A stretch of 64,000 nucleotides of DNA from Thermothielavioides terrestris NRRL 8126. Its lineage: Eukaryota > Ascomycota > Sordariomycetes > Sordariales > Chaetomiaceae. Shown here piece by piece: positions 22,101 through 32,848 of the stretch. Both the position numbers and the translations under genes were made by a program. Every line of letters begins with the position of its first letter. Within the stretch, counting starts at the first letter, position 1. The notes under the pieces are model-generated. The model was not told the DNA's origin. It saw only the letters and a program-made list of their open reading frames with translations, and searched no databases. The stretch spans positions 620,001 through 684,000 of the forward strand of contig NC_016458.1 in NCBI RefSeq assembly GCF_000226115.1, written 5' to 3'.

Positions 22101-23819
22101 GGCGAAGGACGAGTGGCACCGGCCCCTGCTCCGTTCTACGTCGGCCCGCCGCAAACTGGGCCTGTGTATGGTCTGCCCGCCGGACAAGTACTCCTCCCCG
22201 GCTTCGCTCCGCAACCGTGGGCTCAGCCGGGCGTGTTAGTACCGCAAGCTCCACTCGTAGCTGCCTCCGCTCAACAGGTGATGCCTCAGCAAGCCCACGG
22301 ACCCCAGGTTCCCTCGGTGCCCCAGGCGGCCATAGCTCCCCAAGCGCAAGCCCCGCCTCAACTCCTGGCTCAGGGCCTGGCTCCCCAACCTCCAGCGAAT
22401 GCCACCGCTCAAGAACATCGTCAAGACACCCCAAGTACAGAGCCGACACGCCAGCAGAGCCCCAGCCAACCACCGGTTCAGACAGCGCAGCCAGCTCAAT
22501 CGGTGGCGGGTACGGCGGCCGCACAAGCACGCGAGGCGTCGGATCAACCGTCTGTTCAAGCTCCCTCGATACAGGTATCCCACTCTAACGGGTTACCTGA
22601 TGGACAACAAGGGCAGCCCCGCCCGGAACCGATTCGTGAGTACGGCCAAGGCAATCCGCCGCACCAGGTTCAGTCTGCGGCTCCTCCGCAGTCGTCCGGC
22701 CCGCCTCTCCCACCACTCGCGCAGGGCGCGAGTCAGGCGCAGCATGCCCGGACTGTGAGTGAGGACGGTATTGCATCACTCCCGTCTCAGCGACCGGGGC
22801 GGATTCAGTATCCAGGCCCAGATGCTGCCAACCCCGCGGCGAATGCCAACCTTGCTGGTCGGCCGCCCAACGCGTCGCCGAGCCCGCAGCCCGCGGCAGG
22901 GTGGACAGCCAGCTCCGCGGCTACCGTGCAAGGAAATGCGGACATGGGTCGCGATTCGAGAGCCGCCAGCCCCACGCAGTCGTCTCAGGCCGCTGCATCC
23001 CCGGTGAACCGGCTGACGACGCCGACCCGGCGTGTCGCCGAGGACAACATCTACGACGCGACACCGCGTCAGTCGCAGTTCCCTGCGCAGCAGCAGCCGC
23101 AGCAGCAGCCGCAGCAGCAGCCGCAGCAGCCGCAGTCACAGCCCAGCGGCATCGTCAACCGCTCTCCGCCCGCCCCTCAACCGCAGCAGCAAGCCCAACA
23201 TCAGCATCCCAACATACCCAACACTGCCACCATTGTCATCAACGGCGGCGTCGAGCCCAAGTCTGCCGGTCTCTCGCACGAGGTCTCGCGGTCCAAGCCA
23301 GCCGCTGTCCCAGCAGCTGCCCCAGCAGCAGCAGCAGCAGCAGCAGCAGCACCTCCTGCGACCCCACCGGCCGAGCACGCAGCAGCCGACCCGGACGCCC
23401 CTGACGGCTCGCACGACGACCTCGAGTCCGACTCAGACGACATGGAGTCGCCCATCATCCAGTCGGCGACCATCGCGACAGTGCAGCAGGCCAGCCCGAC
23501 GACAGGCAGCCCCGTCGCCTCATCGGGGACGGCGCAGAACGGCGGCAGCGGCACCGCGGCCGCGGCCGCGGCCGTCGCCAAGGACAGCGTCGCCATCTTC
23601 GAGCGCGCCAAGCGCAAGGCCGAGCAGCAGCGCGAGGCCGAGCGCCGCCTCGTGCTCGAGGAGAAGATCCCTGTCGTCTCGAGCGACGAGCTTGACGGTG
23701 GCGGCGGTCCTGCCGGGCGGAGGAGGGATGATGATGTCCCGCTTATGAGCGCCACGAGTTACCCTGGTCAGGAGTGGAATCCGTACGGGGAGGGAGGGTT
23801 TGAGGCGTGGGATGATTGA
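18219..23819 (+). CDS. Giant Gln/Pro-rich disordered protein (1866 residues)
   Basis: A single uninterrupted exon starts at an ATG in strong context (TCGCCATGGCG) and ends at TGA 23817-23819. I recognise no named family. The protein is dominated by Gln, Pro, Ser, Gly and Ala. Poly-Gln occurs at about residues 37-58 and 294-304, and poly-Ala near residue 1705. Six short basic-hydrophobic islands interrupt the disorder: SSLRGRF, KLNRFFG, RFSALKDVF, GILGFLRVR, TLSRLFKGSK and SLMSAFKR. The acidic patch DLESDSDDMES and a coiled-coil-like stretch (FERAKRKAEQQREAERR) come before the C-terminal WNPYGEGGFEAWDD. Both C-terminal segments look constrained. It could be a phase-separating or cortical scaffold; this is inference. 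The start could in principle be preceded by an unseen leader exon. Confidence 0.85.
18328..18391 (+). repeat. CAG/CAA trinucleotide repeat coding for poly-Gln
   Basis: Interrupted CAG and CAA codons encode residues 37-58 of the Gln/Pro-rich protein, broken once by a Tyr codon. The CAA interruptions are the usual stabilising pattern for such tracts. A second tract lies at 19098-19131. Confidence 0.85.
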
Positions 23820-25309
23820 ATGTAGGGAGGGTGGGTAGGTTTGTTTAGGGGGTGTGGTTTGTTTGGGGGTGTGGGTGTGTTGTTTTTTGGTTGGAATACT
23901 TGTGGTTCATTTCTTTTCATTTTCTTTGTCTCTTTCTTCACCCCGTTGACGGGGCACGTCATTTGTTATATTTTGTCTTCATTTGTTCGTTCTGTCTGGT
24001 CCTCCCTCCATCAGCTGGAGCCGTTCTCCGCGTGTTACCTGTTGTTTTCTGAAACTGCTCGATTTTTGCTTGCTTGGCTTCTTTTCTTGTCAACTAGTGT
24101 CAGGATTATCCACTCTGTTCTGTTGTCTTGTTCATGTTCGTAACAGAAAATATCCCCCCTAGCTCTAGCTAAGATACGTATAGTTGTTTGTTTGTGCAAG
24201 TCGTGGTGCCCTTATGCAGGTCCTGGTGCCCGGTCTTCTCTGTCCTATGGCCGTGCTTAGCATTATCCATTCTTGTCAGGAACAGGATAATGCAGGCGCT
24301 AGGCGAATGAAGGTTTACAGGTTTCCTCCGCTTGGTGCTGCACTGCCTGCTTGCCTGCAGGGGCGCTCCAGGTGAAGCAGGGAGCGCGAAGTTGGAACAC
24401 ATTCACTTCTACCTGGGGCTACATACCTTACTTTAGATATGTTCATTAACACTTCACATGTATGGACACAGCGAAGAGGGTGTGCAGTCAGCCTACATTG
24501 TAGATTTTGGGATGTCAGGCTGTAGCCACCCCAGGGTAGACCAGTAATCCTGGGCTGTAGTCACTGTGAGGCAGGCAGTGTTACCTATCTCTCTGCCTAG
24601 GTAGTGAGTGGATTACCCCCGAGTCAGTTCAATGGCCAGACCACGCAGATGTGTTATCTCTTGGCCCGCAGTCCAGCATTCTGATGTTTCTCCCTGTCGT
24701 TTCCAAACTCCGAGGATCTCGGTTTGACAACGACAGGAGCCGGGGCGAATGAGATCCCGTCTGCTGTTTGGAGAGACTCGGAGTCGTGCCTGCTCACTCA
24801 GGCAGGTAGCAAACCCCCCTCCCCTCCCGCCTCTTCGCTGCGGCCGAATATTAACACCTCTCACGCAAGGAACGCATAATCTCAGTTGTTACCAGCCGGG
24901 AACCTCTAACTTCCTCTCATGAATCAATTAATAATCCAACTATCATCCCAGTTCGGCTCCTGGCTCTCATTAATACGGGTGTTCGTGGGGTGTAACACCC
25001 AGAGTATACTAGTACTAATCCTGCGACTGGTGTTTCCAAGAAACGCAGATCTAACAATGCTGCCCCGAGCTCCGTAACGCCAGACTTGCAATAAGACGTT
25101 CCGTTCCCAACCCTTCTTCTTCCTGTAGGCTAAACGGATGTGGAATGCCGACCAGAGCGAAAAGAACAGATCCTGAGCGCCGTGTGAAGTGTGCCGTCTA
25201 TCGTGACCTTTCTCGTGGACTCAGCTCGGGCACCGCTGAAACTCGATGATAATAATAATACAGTGTGTGATAGGCAGAACCAACAGGAGGTGTTCTCCTC
25301 GGTGCCCTG
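23820..25309. other. Convergent intergenic region between the Gln/Pro-rich gene and SEC2
   Basis: This 1.5-kb region holds two 3' flanks. The first 300 bases downstream of 23819 are G/T- then T-rich, consistent with a 3' UTR and polyadenylation region. A near-direct repeat of GGCTGTAG(C/T)CAC occurs near 24520-24565, and the small palindrome GGGTGTAACACCC lies near 24990. No gene is supported. Confidence 0.6.
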
Positions 25310-27535
25310 TTAGAAAGCCATAGAAACAGCTGCCGACAGGGGCAATTGGTTCTGGCCACCGCCTTCGACAGTCGGTTTGGTGTCGGGTTGCTGTTCGTTG
25401 GCGTCGTCAAACGCAGGCGAACTATTTTTTTCGGTCTCAACGGCGATGGGAGCATCTGCTGCGGGAGCCTCGTCTGCATCTTGGGCAGCGTGCGTCTGTG
25501 CGCTATCGACGGTCTCGCCGGGGTGATCGGGCTCCGATGCCCTGGGCAGCTCGAGGTGCAGCTTCGCGGGCTGAGGCGGCCTCGGCGTGCCCTCGTAGCT
25601 CGGTCTCGGGCTCTTCTCTCCCCGGAGGCTGGGCGCGACGCTGGAGCTCGAGAGATGGCGGGTATGGGCGGCAGGCACAACCCCGCCGCCGATGCGGCTC
25701 CAGAACATTTGCTCCCGCAGGCGGACGCTCTCTTCCCAGGCCGCCTTCTCGGCATCCTCGTCCTCAGCCCGCCAGTGGCCGTCCTTGACGATGCGGAGGA
25801 AGCCGAGAAACTCGCAGGTGGATCGGACCCGGCCGAGGCAGTATTTGCAGAGCGGATACCCGACCTGAGTGCTGTCCGACTCGTGGATGCGGAAGCGGTG
25901 CGTGCGGAGATGCTCCTCCTCCTTCCTCGACTCGCCGCAGAGGGCGCAGGGGTAGAGCTCGGGCTTGATTACCCGGCCGAAGCGGCCCGTGGCCGTTGAG
26001 GGCGTCGGTTCGACAACCAGCGACCCGTCCGTCATGGAAGCCAACACACTGCGGCGGGCGAGCCAAGAGAGCCCCGGTGCGGTGTCGAGACGGAGGGTCG
26101 GCTCGATGTCTTCGGCAAGCACTCGCTTGTAGAACTTTGTCTCCTTCAGATGCGGGAGAGGTATCGGCGTGGCAGCGGACGAGGCGCTGCCGGCTGACGA
26201 TGCCGGCGTATTTGGTGTTTGTGGAGACGACGCCGGTGGGCTTCCGGTCATGCCGAGAGAGACGGTTGACGAGGAACCGTGCGAGACATGCGAGCTGACC
26301 GACCCGAGGCCGATGCCAAGAGATGCCAGCCCGGAGGAGCCTGAAGGGGGCCGTGGTGCCGAGAGCCTCTTCGATGTGCGAAGCAGCTCCTTGAAGTCGT
26401 CATACGCCGCTAGATCGGTTCGGAGGACGGGGTGCAGCAGGTGGGTGAAACTGGTCGGGTACGAAGGGGACAAGGGTGCCGACAGACTCTGGTAGCGACT
26501 TCCGGCGGGCAAGACTGCGGCCTCTCGAGGATCAAAGCTCTCGAAGCCCGGGGATGAAGGAAGAGTAGGCGGTGACTGTTCCTCCTTTTCCACCGTCATC
26601 TGCTCCATGACGTGCTTGAGCTCGGCCAGCTGCTCTTGCTGAGATCGGAGGAGACCTTCCGTATCGGCGAGCTGGGCCCTGAGCTGGTCGTTTTTGCGTT
26701 GCAGCGCCTCCTGCTCTATCCGGGCATCCTCTTTTGCCGCGATCACCATCTTGTTGGCTTCCTCGAAAAGCGCTGCCGTCAGGTTTTCCAGCTCTTGCTC
26801 GATCTTCCTCTTCTGCTGCTCCATGTCGAGACGAGCTCGCTTCTCCTCGGCAGCGCGGGCGATCAGCTGTGCCTTCTCCTCCTCCACGACCTTCCGCCTC
26901 ACCCACACGTCGCCGGCAAGCATTTCCCTCTGTTCTTCTACCACGGCTTCGAGCTGCCGTATCCTCTCCCGGGACTTCTCCAGCTCCAGCCTCGCGGCCG
27001 TGAGGTTGTCGTCCAGCGTCGTCTGATGGTTGATGGCGTTGATGAGCTTCGTGCTCAGAGTCGCGACCTCGTCATCGAGATCCGGGTGGTGCGGAGAGGC
27101 CATGGCCCCGCCGTTCGTAGGGCTTACTGCCCTACACCTTGGGTCGGGTATCGTGCTCATATCATTGTCATCGTCGAGCGAGCTCGGGACGAGGAACCGC
27201 TTGGGTTGCGGTGTAGAAGGCAGGGAGCGAGCGACGTCGGCGGGGACAGACTGCTCGGCGCTGGAATTCGATCTGACGTGCGTGGACGAGGGTTTCGGCG
27301 AGGCGGACCTTAAGATGCTGGACAGCGATCTGTGGTGGCCGAAGGTCGGGCGGCCACTCGCCGACGAGGCCGGGTGGGATGGCCAACCGGTCACGGCAAC
27401 GAACCTTTTTTTCGCCACAGTCTGTTAGCAGTCGTCACGGGACCAATTCATCCGGCCTCCTCCGCCCGAACCGGAACGCAAGCTGTCGCCCGAACGGTGG
27501 GAGACAACGCAGGTGTGCACGTACGGGTAATCCAT
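25310..27535 (-). CDS. SEC2: Rab guanine-nucleotide exchange factor Sec2
   Basis: The predicted protein has 701 residues from two exons (27535-27525, 27404-25310). Sec2 activates the Rab GTPase Sec4 on post-Golgi secretory vesicles. Residues of about 90-270 form the long coiled coil of the GEF domain: LSTKLINAINHQTTLDDNLT near its start and the hallmark LTAALFEEANKMV in its core. The C-terminal half includes a Cys/His cluster (YPCALCGESRKEEEHLRTHR, then PLCKYCLGRVRSTCEFLGF) seen in fungal Sec2 proteins. The long frame lacks an in-frame ATG at its start. An 11-nt first exon (ATG GAT TAC CC) joined through an AAAAAAAG acceptor, with a CTAAC branch site about 20 nt upstream, gives the only in-frame start I found. 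The body is certain; the first exon is inferred. Confidence 0.9.
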
Positions 27536-30500
27536 CTCGAAGGCCTGCGGCGGGCCACACCAGAGGCCGGCGGGTCCTGGAAGCAAAGCAAGCTGTCCGT
27601 GCCACTGTCGCCTCGAGGGCTGCCCGGGCGGACTCGTTTGTTTTGCGCCGATCGAGTTGAGATCGGAAGCTTTCGACTTTGTCGCAACTGGCTGTGGACA
27701 TTCGAGGTAGAATTTCCGATTGAATCACCGGTTTCGGGGCATCATTGAATTTACATTCAAAAATAGGAGAAAACTAGACGCCGCTGCTCTCAGCGTTGGG
27801 ATGCAAATGTTTTTATGCACGGCGCGCACGACGGGGGAGCACCAGCATCGGAGGCAGCGGCACCGGCGACGAATTAGTGATGCGAGGATACGATGAGGAG
27901 TTGATGGTTCGCTGCAGCGAGGGCCAGACTGGGCCAGGCGAGTCTCCGTGATGGGCTGGCAAAGCGCCCAAGTAACGTTCAGCAGAGGACCGGGGTGTCG
28001 CACTCGTGTTTTCATTGGATCCCCAATGCAGGCAAGTAAGAAGTAAGGTACGCAGCACATGCCAGGTACGAAGATGCGTGTGCGCGCTAGTGCAATAACG
28101 TTTATTAGCAGAGCTCGTATGGGCGGTCGTCCGCCGCGCCCCGGGCTGAAAAGGTCTTGGTTCGGATGCTTTCTCTTTCAATTCAACCGATGATACCCAA
28201 GGCTGGCGGCTCCCCCCGCACTTCCCAAGCCGTCGTCGATTCTGATCTTGGATCTTGACGCCAGCGCTGTTGGCCAGCGGCACAGTGGGGAACGGATCTT
28301 CAAAGCGAGCCGCCAATTCCCGCTTGTCAGTGGTCGCTGCCACTGAGGGTGGGGCCTCTGCTCAGTGGTGAGTGCTTTCGCGTGCCACGTGTGCCCCGAT
28401 GTCACCGACCGAAGCAGGGGAGTTCCGTAACAGCGTTCTTTTGTTTCTCGCGAACAAGTGTCCTGTGTGCAAAATTCCTTCAGAAGCCCATGCCATGCCA
28501 TTTCCGCGATTTCTCATATACTACGCTACACTCTCCATAGAACTTGGCTCGTCAGTCCGGCAAGAACACACATGAACGGTGGCCTGCAGCGCACGCCATG
28601 AGCTATCTGGATCCCTAAGGTAGGTAATGATATGCAGCTCCAGGTAGATGCAGAGGCGACAAGGGATGCCAGGCCGGTGACGGTCATCTTTGTTGGCTGT
28701 CATTTGGGAAAGCTACACACAGTTGATCGATCAGACAATCAAGCGCAACAAGAGTCAGAGGCGAGCGGGCGAGAAATGCGGCGGTCGAGTCTGTCGAGTC
28801 TGCGAGTCTCTCGAGTCTCTCGAGTCTGTCGAGGTTCACGAGCTGGCGCCGTTCACTGCACCCCAGCCAGCACAGAAAAACGCCAACACCGTACCGCGAT
28901 CGCGGATGGCTGAAGTACCTGAGTTACCGAATTTGATCCAAGGAACGCAGTAAAAACTGAAAGCGGTGTTCTGCGCCAATTCGGAACCATCAATTCCGTT
29001 GCTGATCAGTCCAGCACTCGGAGCACCCTCTCTTGGTACCGGGCTTCGTCTTCGTCCCGTTTCTAAAAGTTCCCTGAGGTCCTAGGCCAAACGGCGGGTT
29101 CCACAGCTGGTCGTCGCCTGCGTGGCCTGGGGTTTGACGTCCCGCTCGCACGACATCAGCGTCATTGATTCCAAAGGTCTGTGGCCCGGGGGAACACCGT
29201 GATGTTTCACGGCACTGGAAAGAGAAACGGTCCATGTTGCACAGCAGTCATCCGTTGGAAGCCGAGACAGGGTTCAGGTACGGATGGTAAGGATGCGGAT
29301 TACTCAGAGCTGCGTGCTGGACGCTCTCCCCAGCCCGTCTCCTGTGTACACTGACTAGGGACACCGCGGTGCGTCTGACCTCGGTGCGGCTTGTGCGTCC
29401 CCTACTTGGAAACTCCACTCAAGAAGCTTGGATGCCAACAAGTCAGGAGTCAGGACCGTCATTGTGTTCCCTTTTTCTCCTTGCCTTCCTATCCTTCCTC
29501 CTATCAACGTCGGCGAGCGGAGATCGGAAGCTTTTCGAGTCGCGAGGTGTGTTAACGTTACTGTGTAAGTGTGGAAGTATAACTGGGGCTGATCCAGTTG
29601 GCGCCGAGTTAGGTCCAGCTTCGCAAGCGGCGAAAAGTCACTGCTTGTTTGCAATGCATGGTACACACGCGAACATGTGTTGGGTCTCACAGCGGGTTGG
29701 GTCGTGATGGCTCCTTCTCAGAAGGCTACGTCCTTACTCTGATCCCAAGCGGGTTGTTGTTGTTGGTGTGGTGGTGGTGGCGGTTTTGACAGTCCAAGTA
29801 AACAATCTGGAACCATTTGGCTCACTGCCCTGTACTGGGTAAGTTACTGGGGCGGTGCGAGAGCTTCCAGATTTGTCATCGGCGAGATATGGCCTTTGAT
29901 GTTGCAAGGCCGGAGCCACCAGACAGCCCGCGTTGACAGACGTATCTGGGCTTGACTCGGACTCGCTCCCTACCTAGGATGGAAGGCAGGGTCATTGTGG
30001 TGAAAGCGAGACTCAGCCAAACCAATGAGGCGCAGCTCACGGCAGGGGCTTGTCCGACATACGTTAGGCCGGGCCTGGAAAGGTTCCTTTCAAAAAGGGG
30101 GCTGCAATCCGTCTCTGGTGCATCAAGACGTCTACGCCCTTGGAGCGGCTACACGGTAGATCTTGCCTTGGCGTGAGCCCCTAACGCGCTAACTGCCTAT
30201 CAGAAACATAGATGTCATCACGATGATCTCACGGATCTAGGCACATCAACTTGCGCCTTGCCGCTATGGCCCTGAGCAAGCCGCAGCCAGGAGATCCCCG
30301 ACAGGAGCCCAGCAAGATCTTCTGCTTACTGTGATAGGAGCCATTCTGGGGACTTTGGATGCTGACATCCAGGGAAGTCCATTGGCTTGGCGAGACTGGC
30401 CGTGCGTAATCGAATCGGATACAACGAGTCAGACCCCTCGAGACAGATGCGCTTGCTTTCGAGGAGGGGGGACTATGGAGCTTTTCACTGGACACACAGA

Positions 30501-30851
30501 CATGGCCATTACTCGCGGAGCTGCAAGAGGGCGCCGCACCTTGCCACCCACCATGGATCCAAGCGGCTGGATTAAACTTCTCTGCCTGTCCCTGCGAGGA
30601 GGAGGGCTCAAGGAAACCGCGGGGGGGAGAAAGCAGAAAAAAAACCGGGAAAAGTCCACTCGAATCGCGGGGAAGCTAGAGCCATATATCACGGGTAGTT
30701 AGTTATAAGGGTGCTGGGGTTTATCACCCGTCCTCCAGTGTTTCATGCCCTCTTGATGTCCCGCTGAATGTTCTGCAGCCAGCGCCTCTCGTTTTGTCGC
30801 TGCAAGCACTCCTGAGCGCGCGGAATCGAGACTTGCTCTACAGCGAGCCTC
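27536..30851. other. Gene-poor 3.3-kb divergent region
   Basis: No open frame here shows splice signals with third-position G/C bias. The region contains a six-copy 9-bp minisatellite (28785-28836), a CCA/CAA-rich patch near 29755-29785 (minus strand) and two dispersed copies of GAGATCGGAAGCTTT (about 27658 and 29519). It probably comprises the SEC2 upstream region plus unannotated leader or non-coding RNA sequence. Confidence 0.5.
28785..28836. repeat. Short tandem repeat, unit about 9 bp (TCGAGTCTG)
   Basis: Six imperfect head-to-tail copies of TCGAGTCTG or TCGAGTCTC are visible, one lacking the first base. It lies in non-coding sequence. Confidence 0.8.
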
Positions 30852-32258
30852 TTGCCATCCATCCATCATGCGCTACCGCTTGCTGCCTTCTGGCCCGGAC
30901 ACGGGCCGGCTTCACACGCTAGCCATCACACCACAGCAGCCGGAACCCGGCCGGCCAGTCACGTCCCGAAGCGCAGGTGTGCCCCTGCTGGACGGCTCGA
31001 GAACAATGAGTCCCTTCGAGGACGGTCTCTACCCAGTCCGTCACCCTTTCACTTCTCCAGAAAGAACACGAAGCTAACAAAATCGCGTTCAAGTATCCGC
31101 TGGCATGCGCACCTATACCTGCGGGTGCACCAGCAGTTGCTCGAGTACGAGCACCAGCACCTCGGCCGCCACCCTACCGGGCCCATCCTGAGACGGTGCT
31201 CTTGGGGAGCGCCCCCTCTCAGCCTGCAGGTCAAGCCTCTCATTGCCCCGAGCTGGCTTCCAACGTCAGCGGCACCCCGCCGGCGCCCTTCCTGCGGCGC
31301 CCATCCCCGGCATTTCATGGATGAGGAGGAGGCGGAGGACAACCACCACCGCCGACTGCCGCGTGTCGGATGCCGGACCAGCGCGTACCGGCCCGACCCT
31401 CCGCCTCCTTATACACTTTGCTCGCAGTGCGAGGACCACACCCGCACCGCGCGTGCGAGCGCCAGGTTCCCGCGGTATACCCACATGCCTCTGCCCATCC
31501 GGCCCAGCGCCGCCAGGGGCACGGCATATCGCGCGACCACCCTTGCTGCTTGTCCTCCTCCTCGTCCTCCTCGTCCTCCTCCAATTCCTACCCCGACCCT
31601 CGACCTCAACACCATCCCCAACGCCACCCCCGTCAACCGCTGCACCACTGTCGACAGCAGCTCCTGCACCAACCGCTGCATAAGCAGCCCCGTTAACGCC
31701 CCCGCCACCGTCCCCGACGCGGCGGGGACATGCACCAGCCGCGACCGGCCGCGCTTCCCCTGCAACTGCCCGCGCGGCCCGGCGAGCCACCGGCGCTGGG
31801 CCTTCTCCGCCGACAAGACGGAGGCCGCGATGCTGCGCGCGGCGCTGCAGGCGCAACTTGCTGGGGAGGAGGAAGAGGGGGGGCACGGCGCCGGCGCCGA
31901 CGCGGCCGTGAGCGCGAGCGAGCGGGTCTTGCCTCCGGCGGCGGCGGTAGCGGCGGCGGCGGGGGGGTCATCCCTTGTCGGGGATGGCGATGGGGATGGG
32001 GATGGTGATGGGGATGGCGATGGCGACGGTGAAGGGGGAAGAGGAGACGCAGGTCTGGCGGCATCTGGCTACCCGATGTTTCCTTACGCGGATGCTTGCC
32101 CGTCCATGCCGCTGGTGTCGGTCTTTGAGTTCGACTCCGACTCTGATTCCGACTCCGACGAGGAGGAGGATGATGAGGGCAATGATGGGGACAGCGAGTC
32201 GGAGGAATCGGAGTTTGAGAGTGAAGCTGAGGATGATGTTGAAGTGTGTATCAAGTAG
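30852..32258 (+). CDS. Hypothetical acidic-tailed protein, 5' part uncertain
   Basis: A 468-residue open frame. From about 31330 to the stop this frame shows clear third-position G/C bias and contains PPPPYTLCSQCEDH (a WW-binding PPPPY motif and a CxxC pair). It then reads a Pro-rich stretch, an Ala/Gly-rich block, a Gly-Asp dipeptide tract near 31981-32025 and a Ser/Asp/Glu-rich tail (SDSDSDSDEEEDDEGN) to the TAG/TAA region at 32256-32258. Upstream of 31330 the bias is weak. Another frame from the ATG at 30868 is equally open, so the true N-terminus may be spliced differently (a CTAAC lies at 31073). I do not recognise a family. Confidence 0.45.
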   Translation: MPSIHHALPLAAFWPGHGPASHASHHTTAAGTRPASHVPKRRCAPAGRLENNESLRGRSLPSPSPFHFSRKNTKLTKSRSSIRWHAHLYLRVHQQLLEYEHQHLGRHPTGPILRRCSWGAPPLSLQVKPLIAPSWLPTSAAPRRRPSCGAHPRHFMDEEEAEDNHHRRLPRVGCRTSAYRPDPPPPYTLCSQCEDHTRTARASARFPRYTHMPLPIRPSAARGTAYRATTLAACPPPRPPRPPPIPTPTLDLNTIPNATPVNRCTTVDSSSCTNRCISSPVNAPATVPDAAGTCTSRDRPRFPCNCPRGPASHRRWAFSADKTEAAMLRAALQAQLAGEEEEGGHGAGADAAVSASERVLPPAAAVAAAAGGSSLVGDGDGDGDGDGDGDGDGEGGRGDAGLAASGYPMFPYADACPSMPLVSVFEFDSDSDSDSDEEEDDEGNDGDSESEESEFESEAEDDVEVCIK

Positions 32259-32848
32259 TAGCGGTCTGGCTGGGTTGACTTAACTTGGGGAGTGTTCGTC
32301 TGTTAGATGTGTGTTAGTTGTTTCTTCTCGCCTTCTCCACCAATTCTTCGTTTTAAAGTTTATTCTGCCTTGGGGCCGCTCTAACGTAACGCACCAAAGG
32401 CAAACATCAACAGCCTGAGAGGTGTAGTTGCATTCATCTAACAGAGGAAATGACCAAGGAAATCTATGACCAGATGTGTCCTCCTCGTAGTGATGTAATG
32501 TAGACGGGTGGATGCGCTGCTCCCCCTTCACACTCCGTGGAGCAACAGCGCCTCCCTTCCGTGGTCAGCATAACGGCAAACGTGATCAAGAAACAACCAC
32601 CTCGCCCACTGGACAAACCAAACCTGAATGCTTTTGGAACCCCACAAATTCCTCAGCCCTCACTCCCATGCTCCCCTCCAATTTCATTAGATTACACAGG
32701 CAAGGCAGGGAAGAGATCGGTGAACTGACACAGTAGGAGACAGTAGGAGATAGAGAGGGAAGGCGATGACGACAACCTCATCCCCAAGACAGGGATCCTT
32801 CAACTGCCTCGCCTGACCTCATGAGGTGTCGAGTTGCAGAGAAACACC
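32259..32848. other. Convergent 3' flanks of the hypothetical gene and PMT1
   Basis: This 590-bp spacer between converging genes contains A/T-richer stretches expected of 3' UTRs. I see no repeat or RNA gene. Confidence 0.6.

Noticed and set aside
27658..29537. AGATCGGAAGC sequences resembling sequencing-adapter ends
   Set aside because: The Illumina adapter continues AGAGC, whereas both sites continue CTTTCGA or CTTTTCGA, so they are genomic coincidences.
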